Shown: positions 35,218-43,603 of the stretch, piece by piece
How the letters are laid out: every line of letters starts with the position of its first letter
Numbering within the stretch: the stretch's first letter is position 1
Assembly: GCA_963975425.1 (NCBI GenBank)
Contig: CAXBGS010000003.1
Location: 434,001 to 498,000 of the forward strand
Length of the DNA stretch: 64,000 bases
From: CAXBGS01 sp963975425
GTDB lineage: Bacteria > Planctomycetota > Planctomycetia > Pirellulales > Pirellulaceae
Direction: 5' to 3'
Notes under the pieces: model-generated
What the model saw: the letters and a program-made list of their open reading frames with translations, nothing else
What the model was told of the DNA's origin: nothing
Databases searched by the model: none
Position numbers and translations under genes: made by a program

Positions 35218-37026
35218 TCAAGCGCTGCGGCTGTTGCGTCGGCGATCACTTTCTTTGAGCACGACTTTTCTCAGCCGGATGCTCTCAGGCGTGATTTCGA
35301 CCAGTTCGTCATCTTCGATATATTCTAGCGCGGCTTCCAGTGACAAATCGCGTGGCGGTTTCAGAATTACGTTCTCGTCGCTGCCGGACGCCCGCATATT
35401 GGTCAATTTTTTCTCTCGGCACGGATTCACCGTCATGTCGTTTTCACGAGCGTTTTCGCCGACGATCATGCCTTCATAGACCTCCGTACCGGCGGGGACC
35501 AGTAACTCACTGCGGTCCTGCAGCCCGAACATCGCGAATGGCATTGTCTTGCCGCTGACCATCGAGATCAGCACGCCATTGGCGCGCTTGGGCAGGTCAC
35601 CTTCGATAGGACGATAACTGTCAAAGCGGTGATGGATGATCGCGGTGCCGCGGGTGGCATTCAGCAGTTTCGTCCTCAGACCGATCAGTCCTCGCGATGG
35701 GATTGTGAATCGCAGCAAGCTGTATTCGCCTCGCTGGTTCATTTCTTCCAACTGACCACGTCGGAGTCCGACCAGTTCCATCACCGGCCCCATCGTCTCG
35801 GTGGGAACTTCCACGCGCAACGTTTCGAACGGTTCGTGTTTCTTTCCATCGATCTCTTTAAAGATCACACGTGGCTTGCCGACGCTTAACTCGAAACCTT
35901 CGCGGCGCATCGTTTCGATCAAGATCGCCAAGTGTAAAACGCCACGGCCTTTGACGGCGTAGGCTTCGGCCCCTTCGACCATTTCGACCCGCAACGCCAC
36001 GTTGCGTTCGAGTTCTTTCTCAAGCCTGGCCTTTAACTGGCGCGTCGTCACGTACTTGCCTTCGCGACCGACCATCGGCGACGAGTTCACGCTAAAGACC
36101 ATTTCCAATGTGGGCTCATCCACTTTCAGTCGCGGCAGCGCGTTGTCGGCGTCGACGGCCCCGACGGTGTCGCCAATTTCGACATTCGGAAAGCCTTCGA
36201 TTGCGACGATGTCACCGGCGGATGCGGATTCAGCAGCCACACGCCCGAGGTTATCGAAAACGAACAATCCGCCGACCTTTTGTTTCGACACGCCGTCCGC
36301 ACCATGCAGGTCGATCGTCTGTCCGGCCGTGATGGTCCCGGCCTCGATGCGCCCGACGGCGATTCGCCCGACGTATTCGCTCCAGTCCAGCGTGGTCACC
36401 ATCATCTGCAGCGAAGCATCCTGGTCGACGTCGGGACCGGGCAACTTGTCGACCATGAGATCCAGCAAGGGTCGCATGTCGGTCGACAACATCTCGGGCG
36501 ACGTCGTGGCAAACCCTTCCTTGGCGCTAGTGAAGACATAACTGGCGGTATCCAGCATGTCTTCCCCACCAAGCTCGGCGAGTAGTTCTAATCCCTCATC
36601 AAGTGCCTCCAGCGGTCGACCGTCAGGACGATCGACCTTGTTGACCACGACAATCGGCGTGACGCCCGCCTGGATCGCTTTTTCAAGCACGAAACGCGTT
36701 TGTGGCATCGGGCCTTCGGCGGCATCGACCAACAGCAGACAACCGTCGGCCATTTTCACGACGCGCTCCACTTCGCCACCAAAGTCCGCGTGGCCGGGCG
36801 TATCGATCAAATTTATTTTGACGCCGCGATAGGGGATCGCGATATTCTTTGACAGAATCGTGATGCCGCGCTCTCGTTCCAAATCGTTGGAATCGAGAAT
36901 ACGCTCGCCCTGCAATTCCGTATCACGAAATTGGCCGCTTTGACGCAGCAGACAATCAACCAACGTGGTTTTACCGTGGTCGACGTGAGCAATGATGACG
37001 ATATTTCGGATGTCGGAGCGGCGCAA
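35218..37026 (-). CDS. typA: Ribosome-associated GTPase TypA/BipA
   Basis: 602 residues, the normal length. Translational GTPase of the EF-G type, needed for 50S assembly and growth under stress. G1 'AHVDHGKTTLVDCL', switch I 'RERGITILSKN', G3 'DTPGHADFGGEV', G4 'VVNKVDRP' are all present, and the BipA-specific C-terminal domain ('SGKTMPFAMFGLQDRSEL', 'VGENARENDMTVNPCREKK') is intact. Monocistronic, diverging from nqrA across a 398-bp spacer. Confidence 0.96.
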   Translation of the reverse strand: MRRSDIRNIVIIAHVDHGKTTLVDCLLRQSGQFRDTELQGERILDSNDLERERGITILSKNIAIPYRGVKINLIDTPGHADFGGEVERVVKMADGCLLLVDAAEGPMPQTRFVLEKAIQAGVTPIVVVNKVDRPDGRPLEALDEGLELLAELGGEDMLDTASYVFTSAKEGFATTSPEMLSTDMRPLLDLMVDKLPGPDVDQDASLQMMVTTLDWSEYVGRIAVGRIEAGTITAGQTIDLHGADGVSKQKVGGLFVFDNLGRVAAESASAGDIVAIEGFPNVEIGDTVGAVDADNALPRLKVDEPTLEMVFSVNSSPMVGREGKYVTTRQLKARLEKELERNVALRVEMVEGAEAYAVKGRGVLHLAILIETMRREGFELSVGKPRVIFKEIDGKKHEPFETLRVEVPTETMGPVMELVGLRRGQLEEMNQRGEYSLLRFTIPSRGLIGLRTKLLNATRGTAIIHHRFDSYRPIEGDLPKRANGVLISMVSGKTMPFAMFGLQDRSELLVPAGTEVYEGMIVGENARENDMTVNPCREKKLTNMRASGSDENVILKPPRDLSLEAALEYIEDDELVEITPESIRLRKVVLKESDRRRNSRSA

Positions 37027-37424
37027 AGGGATCGTTTCAATTCGGCGAGGCAGTGATTGACAGAAATTTCAGCCGGTTATCTGACCGGCTGATCCATTTC
37101 CCGTCGAGACGTACCAGGAAAGTCACGTGGCCGTCCAGAGGGCAGATACCCTTGCGTCGCTCTACGGGTCGATCAAGCAACGTTAGCCAGCGGTGACAAT
37201 GAAATCATGGGCGGCCGAAATGCAATGGCGTTGCGAGTTTTGATGCGCTGTGTAATATTTCCGACTTGAAAGAGTCTTCTGGGACTCTGCTTCCCCCAAA
37301 AGTCCGCTGCGACCACTCCGACGCTGCGGACTATTGAACGAATCGACTTTGTGAAAAATATCACAAGCTTCAGGGCTGGTTTTTCGCAGCCGATTCCTGG
37401 ATGTGACGCGAGCACGACAATTCG
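37027..37424. other. Divergent typA-nqrA spacer with structured nqr leader
   Basis: Contains both promoters. The nqr-proximal half carries two consecutive hairpins (37270-37287 and 37300-37331). I see no open reading frame of interest. Confidence 0.45.
37270..37331 (+). promoter_or_regulatory. Two-hairpin leader upstream of nqrA
   Basis: Hairpin 1: AGAGTC (37270-37275), loop TTCTGG, GACTCT (37282-37287). Hairpin 2: AGTCCGC at 37300-37306 with GCGGACT at 37325-37331, extended inward by GCG/CGC across a T-T mismatch, loop ACCACTCCGA. Together they fill the region 155-95 bp before the nqrA ATG. They may regulate the operon at the RNA level; no known riboswitch class is recognised. Confidence 0.45.
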
Positions 37425-38771
37425 ATGACGACCATCAAACAGGGTTTGAATTTACCCATCTCGGGCGCCCCCGAGCAGCATATCGACGTGGCCAAACCGG
37501 CACGGCGAGTCGCGTTATTGGGCGATGACTATGTCGGCATGAAACCGACGATGCTGGTCGCCCCCGGCGAGCGAGTAAAGCTGGGGCAGCCCGTATTCGA
37601 AGACAAAAAGACCGAGGGCGTCATCTTTACGTCGCCGGCATCGGGCACGGTTGCGGAAGTCAATCGTGGGCTGAAACGCAAATTCGAATCCATCGTGATC
37701 GACGTCGACGGCGACGATGCGTATCAGTTCGATGCGGCACAGGGAGCCGATCCCGACGCTCTGGGCCGAACCGGAGTCACCGAACAATTAGTCGCCAGCG
37801 GATTGTGGACGTCGATCCGAACGCGACCTTTTGGCAAAATCCCGTTGCCCGGCAGCGTGCCCAGTTCGATCTTTGTCCAAGCGATCGACACGAATCCTTT
37901 GGCGGCCGATCCTGCGATCGCGATGTCGGACCGGAAGGATCAATTCAGCTTGGGTCTGCGATGCCTGTCGCAATTGACCGATGGCAAGGTCCACGTTTGC
38001 AAGGGCGAACAATCGGAAATCCCCGGCGCGGGAATCGACCGAGTCCACGTCGAAACTTTCGGCGGCCCCCACCCGGCCGGATTGGTCGGAACACACATTC
38101 ATTTCCTCGACCCGGTCGGTCCCAACAAAACCGTTTGGTACATCAATTACCAAGACGTTTGCGCGATCGGGTCGCTGTTGACCACGGGCAAGCTGGACGT
38201 TCGCCGAATCGTTTCCCTGGCCGGCCCCATCGTGAATCAGCCGCGGTTGTTGGAAACACGCATCGGTGCCGACTTGCTGGACTTGGTCGACGGCGAACTT
38301 GCCCAAGACGTCAAGCCTCGCGTCGTTTCCGGCTCCGTTCTCTGTGGCCGCACGGCTGAGTCACCACGCCATTACCTGGGCCGGTTCCACATGCAGGTTT
38401 CGGTACTGCAAGAGGGCGACGAGCGTGAGTTCCTGGGCTGGCAAAAACCTGGTTTTGACAAATTTTCAACGACGCGTGTCTTTGCTTCGGCCGGCATGCC
38501 GGGCAAGAAATTTGACATGACCACCACCACACACGGCAGTGAACGAGCGATGGTTCCACTGGGGACCTACGAGAAAGTCATGCCGCTGGACATCTTACCG
38601 ACGCAGTTGTTGCGAGCCTTGATTTGCCGCGACACCGACCAAGCGCAACAGCTCGGTGCGTTGGAACTCGAAGAGGAAGACTTGGCGCTCTGCACCTTTG
38701 TCTGCCCGGGCAAATACGAATACGGATCGTTGCTACGCGATAACCTGTCGACGATCGAACGAGAAGGTTAA
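37425..38771 (+). CDS. nqrA: Na+-translocating NADH:quinone oxidoreductase subunit A
   Basis: 448 residues, family length. NqrA is the cytoplasmic subunit that contacts quinone in the six-subunit Na+-NQR. The N-terminal 'LNLPISGAPEQHIDVAKPAR' and 'GERVKLGQPVFEDKKTEGV' form the biotin/lipoyl-like domain; 'NYQDVCAIGSLLTTGKLDV' and 'RTAESPRHYLGRFHMQVSVL' are conserved central stretches. First gene of nqrABCDEF; the gap to nqrB is 8 bp. Confidence 0.96.
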   Translation: MTTIKQGLNLPISGAPEQHIDVAKPARRVALLGDDYVGMKPTMLVAPGERVKLGQPVFEDKKTEGVIFTSPASGTVAEVNRGLKRKFESIVIDVDGDDAYQFDAAQGADPDALGRTGVTEQLVASGLWTSIRTRPFGKIPLPGSVPSSIFVQAIDTNPLAADPAIAMSDRKDQFSLGLRCLSQLTDGKVHVCKGEQSEIPGAGIDRVHVETFGGPHPAGLVGTHIHFLDPVGPNKTVWYINYQDVCAIGSLLTTGKLDVRRIVSLAGPIVNQPRLLETRIGADLLDLVDGELAQDVKPRVVSGSVLCGRTAESPRHYLGRFHMQVSVLQEGDEREFLGWQKPGFDKFSTTRVFASAGMPGKKFDMTTTTHGSERAMVPLGTYEKVMPLDILPTQLLRALICRDTDQAQQLGALELEEEDLALCTFVCPGKYEYGSLLRDNLSTIEREG

Positions 38772-38779
38772 GAACGAAT

Positions 38780-40069
38780 ATGAAACCACTCCGCGATGCC
38801 CTCGATAAAGTCCACCCGCTATTTGCGAAGGGTGGAATACTCGAGATGGCGTATCCCATGTACGAGGCGTTGGACACGTTCTTGTACACCCCCGGCGAAG
38901 TCGCCCACGGGTCGACTCACGTTCGCGATGGCATCGACCTGAAGCGAATGATGATCACCGTGGTCATGGCTTTGGTCCCTGTCACGCTGTTCGGAATGTG
39001 GAACACCGGCTATCAAGCCAACACCGCAATCCAAGAAATGGCCAAGGTCGGTATGGATCACCAGGGTGATTGGCATTACACCATTCACGAAGCGATCGGC
39101 TTTGAGAATGATCCGGCCAACCACGCCGACAATTTCATCTTGGGCGCAATTCACTTCTTACCGATTTACATCGTCTGTATGTTTGTCGGCGGACACATCG
39201 AATTGGTCTTCAGCGTCCTGCGAGGACACGAAATCAACGAAGGGTTCCTGGTCACAGGGCTGCTTTTTCCGTTGACGCTGCCGGCATCGATCCCATTGTG
39301 GCAGGTGGCGTTGGGCATCGCGTTCGGGGTCATCGTGGCCAAAGAGGTGTTCGGGGGAACCGGACGAAACTTCTTGAACGTCGCCCTGGCCAGTCGCGCA
39401 TTCCTGTACTTCGCCTACGCCGGACAAATCAGCGGCGACAAGGTCTGGACTGCCGTTGATGGGTTCAGCGGGGCGACGGCACTTGGCCAAATGGCAAACG
39501 CTGCACCGAACATGGCCGGCGGCGAACCGGTACGCACCGCAGCGGTCGATTCGCTTTCGTCGATCGAATATGTGTGGGGTTCCACCGGGCAAATCACTTG
39601 GATGGACGCATTCCTAGGAACCATCCAAGGATGCATCGGCGAAACCAGCACGTTGCTATGCATCGTGGGCGCGGCCATCCTGATCGCGGCCGGCATCGGG
39701 TCATGGAAAGTCATGGCCGGCGTCGTCGGTGGTGCCGTTGTCACGTCGTTGTTGCTCAACGGCGTCAACACGGGGACCAACGCAATGATGGGCGTCCCTT
39801 TTTATTGGCATCTCGTGATCGGCGGACTCGCATTCGGGTTGGTCTTCATGGCAACGGACCCTGTCAGTGCCTCGATGACAGAGAAAGGCAAATGGATTTA
39901 TGGTGCGTTGATCGGATTCATGACGATCTTGATTCGAGTCATCAATCCGGCGTTTCCCGAAGGCATCATGCTGGCGATTTTGTTCGGCAACGTCTTCGCA
40001 CCACTGATCGATTATTTCGTAGTCCAGGCCAATGTTCGCCGGAGGGTTGCCCGCTATGCAACAACGTGA
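38780..40069 (+). CDS. nqrB: Na+-NQR subunit B
   Basis: 429 residues, ten-helix membrane subunit that carries covalent FMN and riboflavin and forms the sodium path. The flavinylation motif SGAT is visible in 'DGFSGATALGQMANA', with the FMN-bearing Thr at about residue 233 (Thr236 in Vibrio). 'WMDAFLGTIQGCIGETSTL' and 'TDPVSASMTEKGKWIYG' are further family marks. Its end overlaps the nqrC start by 14 bp. Confidence 0.96.
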   Translation: MKPLRDALDKVHPLFAKGGILEMAYPMYEALDTFLYTPGEVAHGSTHVRDGIDLKRMMITVVMALVPVTLFGMWNTGYQANTAIQEMAKVGMDHQGDWHYTIHEAIGFENDPANHADNFILGAIHFLPIYIVCMFVGGHIELVFSVLRGHEINEGFLVTGLLFPLTLPASIPLWQVALGIAFGVIVAKEVFGGTGRNFLNVALASRAFLYFAYAGQISGDKVWTAVDGFSGATALGQMANAAPNMAGGEPVRTAAVDSLSSIEYVWGSTGQITWMDAFLGTIQGCIGETSTLLCIVGAAILIAAGIGSWKVMAGVVGGAVVTSLLLNGVNTGTNAMMGVPFYWHLVIGGLAFGLVFMATDPVSASMTEKGKWIYGALIGFMTILIRVINPAFPEGIMLAILFGNVFAPLIDYFVVQANVRRRVARYATT

Positions 40070-40859
40070 TTCTGTTGGCAAGACAATTCTTGTCGCCACC
40101 GTTTTGTGCATCGTTTGTTCGCTGTGCGTCAGCGCCGCGGCGGTGGCACTGCGTGATCGTCAAGAAGAAAACAAAACGCTCGACCGCCAGAAAAACATTC
40201 TGGACGCGACCGGTTTGGCACTGGGTGAATACGGGAAACCGGCCGGTGAGCTAGACCGCGAACAAATCGACAATCTTTACAGCTGGATCAGCGAAAAGTT
40301 GGTCGATCTGGAAACGGGCCAGTACAACACCGATCTCGACATCGCGACGTACGATCCACGCGAAGCCGTCAACAAAGAAGATTCCAGTATCGCCATCGTC
40401 GAACCGAAATACGATCTGGGTGAACAACGCCGCGAAAAAGTCGCCAAGGTTTACTTCGTCAAGAAACCGGGCGAAGACAAAATTCGGCAAGTCGTGTTGC
40501 CCGTCTATGGCAAAGGGCTTTGGTCGACCTTGTACGGCTATCTGGCCATCAAGAACGATTTGGAAACAATCCAAGGACTGACCTTTTACGCTCACGGCGA
40601 AACGCCTGGTTTGGGCGGCGAAGTCGACAACCCGGCTTGGAAAGCACAGTGGACCGGACAAAAGCTGTATGACGAGAGCGGCGAACCGGCCGCCATGGTT
40701 TACAAAGGCCCGGCGCCTCCGGGAAATCCTTACAGCGTCGACGGACTCTCCGGTGCAACGATCACCAGTCGCGGCGTCACGAACTTAATTCGCTATTGGG
40801 CCAGCGACGAAGGCTACGGTCCGTTTTTGGATCAGCTTAAGAAAGAGACGGGAGCATAA
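40056..40859 (+). CDS. nqrC: Na+-NQR subunit C
   Basis: 267 residues, one N-terminal transmembrane helix ('TILVATVLCIVCSLCVSAAA') and a periplasmic domain that carries covalent FMN. The acceptor motif is 'DGLSGATITSRGV', Thr at about residue 235. 'FYAHGETPGLGGEVDNPAWK' is the FMN-domain signature. The ATG at 40056 lies within the nqrB coding end; an upstream ATG at 40032 would overlap more and is less likely. Confidence 0.95.
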   Translation: MQQRDSVGKTILVATVLCIVCSLCVSAAAVALRDRQEENKTLDRQKNILDATGLALGEYGKPAGELDREQIDNLYSWISEKLVDLETGQYNTDLDIATYDPREAVNKEDSSIAIVEPKYDLGEQRREKVAKVYFVKKPGEDKIRQVVLPVYGKGLWSTLYGYLAIKNDLETIQGLTFYAHGETPGLGGEVDNPAWKAQWTGQKLYDESGEPAAMVYKGPAPPGNPYSVDGLSGATITSRGVTNLIRYWASDEGYGPFLDQLKKETGA

Positions 40860-40860
40860 C

Positions 40861-41487
40861 ATGGCAGCCGAAAAGCCCAGCAAGATCCTTTTGGATCCAC
40901 TGATCGATAACAACCCGATCGCGTTACAAATCCTCGGGATTTGCAGCGCCTTGGCCGTGACGACCAAGATGGAAACGTCGCTGGTGATGAGCATCGCGGT
41001 GATCGCGGTCACCGCATTCAGCAACCTGGCGGTCAGTTCGATCCGACACTTCATCCCCAGCAGCATTCGGATCATCGTCCAGATGACCGTGATCGCATCG
41101 CTGGTGATCGTCGTGGATCAAATATTGAAAGCCTACCTGTACGACATCAGCAAACAGTTGTCGGTGTTCGTGGGACTGATCATCACCAATTGCATCGTGA
41201 TGGGACGTGCCGAAGGATTCGCGATGAAGAACAGCGCCGGCCTTAGCTTTCTGGACGGGGTCGGCAACGGACTCGGTTACGGTCTGGTGTTGATGGTTGT
41301 CGCATTCTTTCGCGAGCTATTCGGCAGCGGTTCGTTGTTCGGCATCGAAATTCTGCAACTCGATCGCAACGGCGGTTGGTACAACCCGAACAACCTGATG
41401 CTGCTTCCGCCCAGTGCATTCTTCTTGATCGGATTCATGATCTGGGTAATCCGAGCCTACAAGCCTGAACAGATCGAAGAGGCGTGA
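40861..41487 (+). CDS. nqrD: Na+-NQR subunit D
   Basis: 208 residues, six transmembrane helices, homologous to RnfE. With NqrE it forms the intramembrane [2Fe-2S] site; cysteines are seen in 'ILGICSALAVTTKM' and 'LIITNCIVMGRAEGF'. Starts 1 bp after the nqrC stop. Confidence 0.95.
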   Translation: MAAEKPSKILLDPLIDNNPIALQILGICSALAVTTKMETSLVMSIAVIAVTAFSNLAVSSIRHFIPSSIRIIVQMTVIASLVIVVDQILKAYLYDISKQLSVFVGLIITNCIVMGRAEGFAMKNSAGLSFLDGVGNGLGYGLVLMVVAFFRELFGSGSLFGIEILQLDRNGGWYNPNNLMLLPPSAFFLIGFMIWVIRAYKPEQIEEA

Positions 41488-41494
41488 TTGAGTC

Positions 41495-42133
41495 ATGATT
41501 GAACAATACCTAAGCATATTCCTGAAAGCTGTTTTCGTCGAAAACTTGGCGCTCGCATTCTTTCTGGGAATGTGCACGTTTTTGGCGATCAGCAAGAACG
41601 TAAAGACCGCGTTGGGCCTCGGCTTGGCCGTGATTGTGATTGAAGCGATCACAATTCCGGCGAACCAACTGATTTACTCGTTGCTGCTAAAGAAAGGCGC
41701 AATGGTTTGGGCGAACGGTTTCGTCTCGCCCTCGACAATCGACTTTTCCACCGTCGACCTGACGTTCCTCGGTTTCATTAGCTACATCGGCGTGATTGCG
41801 GCGATGGTGCAAATCTTGGAAATGGTGCTCGATAAGTTTTTCCCTCCGCTGTACAACGCGCTGGGCATCTTCCTGCCGCTGATCACGGTGAACTGTGCCA
41901 TCCTGGGCGGTTCATTGTTCATGCAAGAACGCAACTACAACTTCGGTGAATCGGTCGTGTACGGCATCGGCTGTGGCGTCGGCTGGGCACTGGCGATCGC
42001 CGCCTTGGCAGGCATTCGCGAGAAGATGAAATACAGTGATGTGCCGCCACCGCTTCGCGGTTTAGGTATCACGTTCATCACTGTGGGTCTGATGGCGCTG
42101 GCGTTTATGTCGTTCAGCGGTATTCAGCTGTAA
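41495..42133 (+). CDS. nqrE: Na+-NQR subunit E
   Basis: 212 residues, six transmembrane helices, homologous to RnfA. Iron-site cysteines in 'FFLGMCTFLAISKNV' and 'LITVNCAILGGSLFM' mirror those of NqrD in inverted topology. 7-bp gap after nqrD, 48-bp gap before nqrF. Confidence 0.95.
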   Translation: MIEQYLSIFLKAVFVENLALAFFLGMCTFLAISKNVKTALGLGLAVIVIEAITIPANQLIYSLLLKKGAMVWANGFVSPSTIDFSTVDLTFLGFISYIGVIAAMVQILEMVLDKFFPPLYNALGIFLPLITVNCAILGGSLFMQERNYNFGESVVYGIGCGVGWALAIAALAGIREKMKYSDVPPPLRGLGITFITVGLMALAFMSFSGIQL

Positions 42134-42181
42134 TCAAAATAGAATTTTCAACAAAGCTTACACACTGGCGAGCTTCTACTG

Positions 42182-43405
42182 ATGGGTACTGTGTTTCTTG
42201 GCGTCGCGATGTTCACCATCGTCGTGATCGCGCTTGTTTTGCTGATTCTGGCTGCCAAAAGCCAGCTGGTCGCGTCCGGCCCGGTCAAAATCATGATCAA
42301 TCAGCAAAAAGAGATCGAAGTCCCCGCCGGCGGTAAGCTGCTGGGCGCATTGGCCGATGCGGGCATCTTTGTCAGCAGCGCATGTGGCGGTGGTGGTACG
42401 TGCGCACAGTGCAAAGTGAAAGTGACCGACGGCGGTGGCGACATCTTGGCGACCGAGAAAGGACACATCACCAAAAAAGAAGCGGCCGAGGGCGAACGGC
42501 TCAGCTGCCAAGTCGCCGTCAAGACCGACATGGTCGTCGAAGTCCCCGCCGAAGCATTCGATACCAAGAAATGGGAATGCACCGTCCAGAGCAACCACAA
42601 CGTCGCGACGTTCATCAAAGAGTTCGTGCTGAAATTGCCTGAGGGCGAAGAAGTCGACTTCAAAGCCGGCGGTTACATCCAAATCGAATGCCCACCCCAC
42701 GAAGTCGCGTACAAAGACTTTGACATCGAGGAAGAGTATCACGAGGACTGGGACAGGTTCAACATTTGGCGATACGTGTCCAAAGTCGACGAACCGGTCG
42801 TGCGTGCCTATTCGATGGCGAACTATCCCGGTGAAAAAGGCATCATCATGCTGAACGTGCGTGTGGCAAGCCCGCCGCCACGTGCACCGGAAGGCACACC
42901 GCCTGGAAAGATGAGCAGCTATATCTTTAGCCTGAAACCCGGCGACAGTGCCACGATCAGTGGTCCGTACGGCGAGTTCTTTATCAAAGACACCGACGCC
43001 GAAATGGTTTATATCGGCGGTGGTGCCGGAATGGCGCCGCTGCGAAGCCATATTTTCGAATTGTTCAAACGACAGAAAACGGATCGCAAAGTCAGCTACT
43101 GGTATGGCGGCCGAAGTCTGCGTGAACTGTTCTACATCGACCACTTCCGCGACATCGAAAAAGACTTCCCGAACTTTAAGTTCAATATCGCGCTGTCCGA
43201 ACCGCAGCCCGAAGACAACTGGGATGGGTATGTCGGATTCATTCACCAGGTCTTGCTGGATAACTACCTGAGCAAACACCCGGCACCGGAAGACATCGAG
43301 TACTACATTTGTGGCCCTCCGATGATGAATCAAGCTGTCTTCAAGATGCTGGATGATCTTGGCGTCGAGCCCGAAAACATCGCCTACGATGACTTTGGCG
43401 GTTAG
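42182..43405 (+). CDS. nqrF: Na+-NQR subunit F (NADH dehydrogenase, FAD and 2Fe-2S)
   Basis: 407 residues: N-terminal helix, a ferredoxin domain with [2Fe-2S] ligands Cys68, Cys74, Cys77 ('SACGGGGTCAQCKVKV') and Cys109 ('RLSCQVAV'), then a ferredoxin-reductase module with FAD motif 'RAYSMANYP' and NADH-binding 'YIGGGAGMAPLRSHIFELF'. It accepts hydride from NADH and passes electrons into the pump. Last gene of the six-gene operon. Confidence 0.97.
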   Translation: MGTVFLGVAMFTIVVIALVLLILAAKSQLVASGPVKIMINQQKEIEVPAGGKLLGALADAGIFVSSACGGGGTCAQCKVKVTDGGGDILATEKGHITKKEAAEGERLSCQVAVKTDMVVEVPAEAFDTKKWECTVQSNHNVATFIKEFVLKLPEGEEVDFKAGGYIQIECPPHEVAYKDFDIEEEYHEDWDRFNIWRYVSKVDEPVVRAYSMANYPGEKGIIMLNVRVASPPPRAPEGTPPGKMSSYIFSLKPGDSATISGPYGEFFIKDTDAEMVYIGGGAGMAPLRSHIFELFKRQKTDRKVSYWYGGRSLRELFYIDHFRDIEKDFPNFKFNIALSEPQPEDNWDGYVGFIHQVLLDNYLSKHPAPEDIEYYICGPPMMNQAVFKMLDDLGVEPENIAYDDFGG

Positions 43406-43556
43406 GACCACCGTCCAAGCGGCGCAGACTTTCGTCGATGACGTGACTTTTCCAGTCGGTGGATGAGGCAGTACGATCGAACAGGGCTGACGAGATTTCA
43501 AATCTTTGATTTAGAATCGGTCATGCCCATTGGCCCCGCGGTCGCTTCCGCATCCG

Positions 43557-43578
43557 ATCCTTCCACCGGCGGAAGGAT
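43557..43578. promoter_or_regulatory. Perfect 8-bp hairpin before apbE-nqrM
   Basis: ATCCTTCC, loop ACCGGC, GGAAGGAT. It ends 25 bp before the ATG of the fusion gene and includes the only good purine-rich (GGAAGGA) stretch there. It could be an nqr terminator (no T-run) or a leader element that hides the ribosome site. Confidence 0.45.
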
Positions 43579-43603
43579 GAAGTCACTCGCGATCTAAACC
43601 ATC

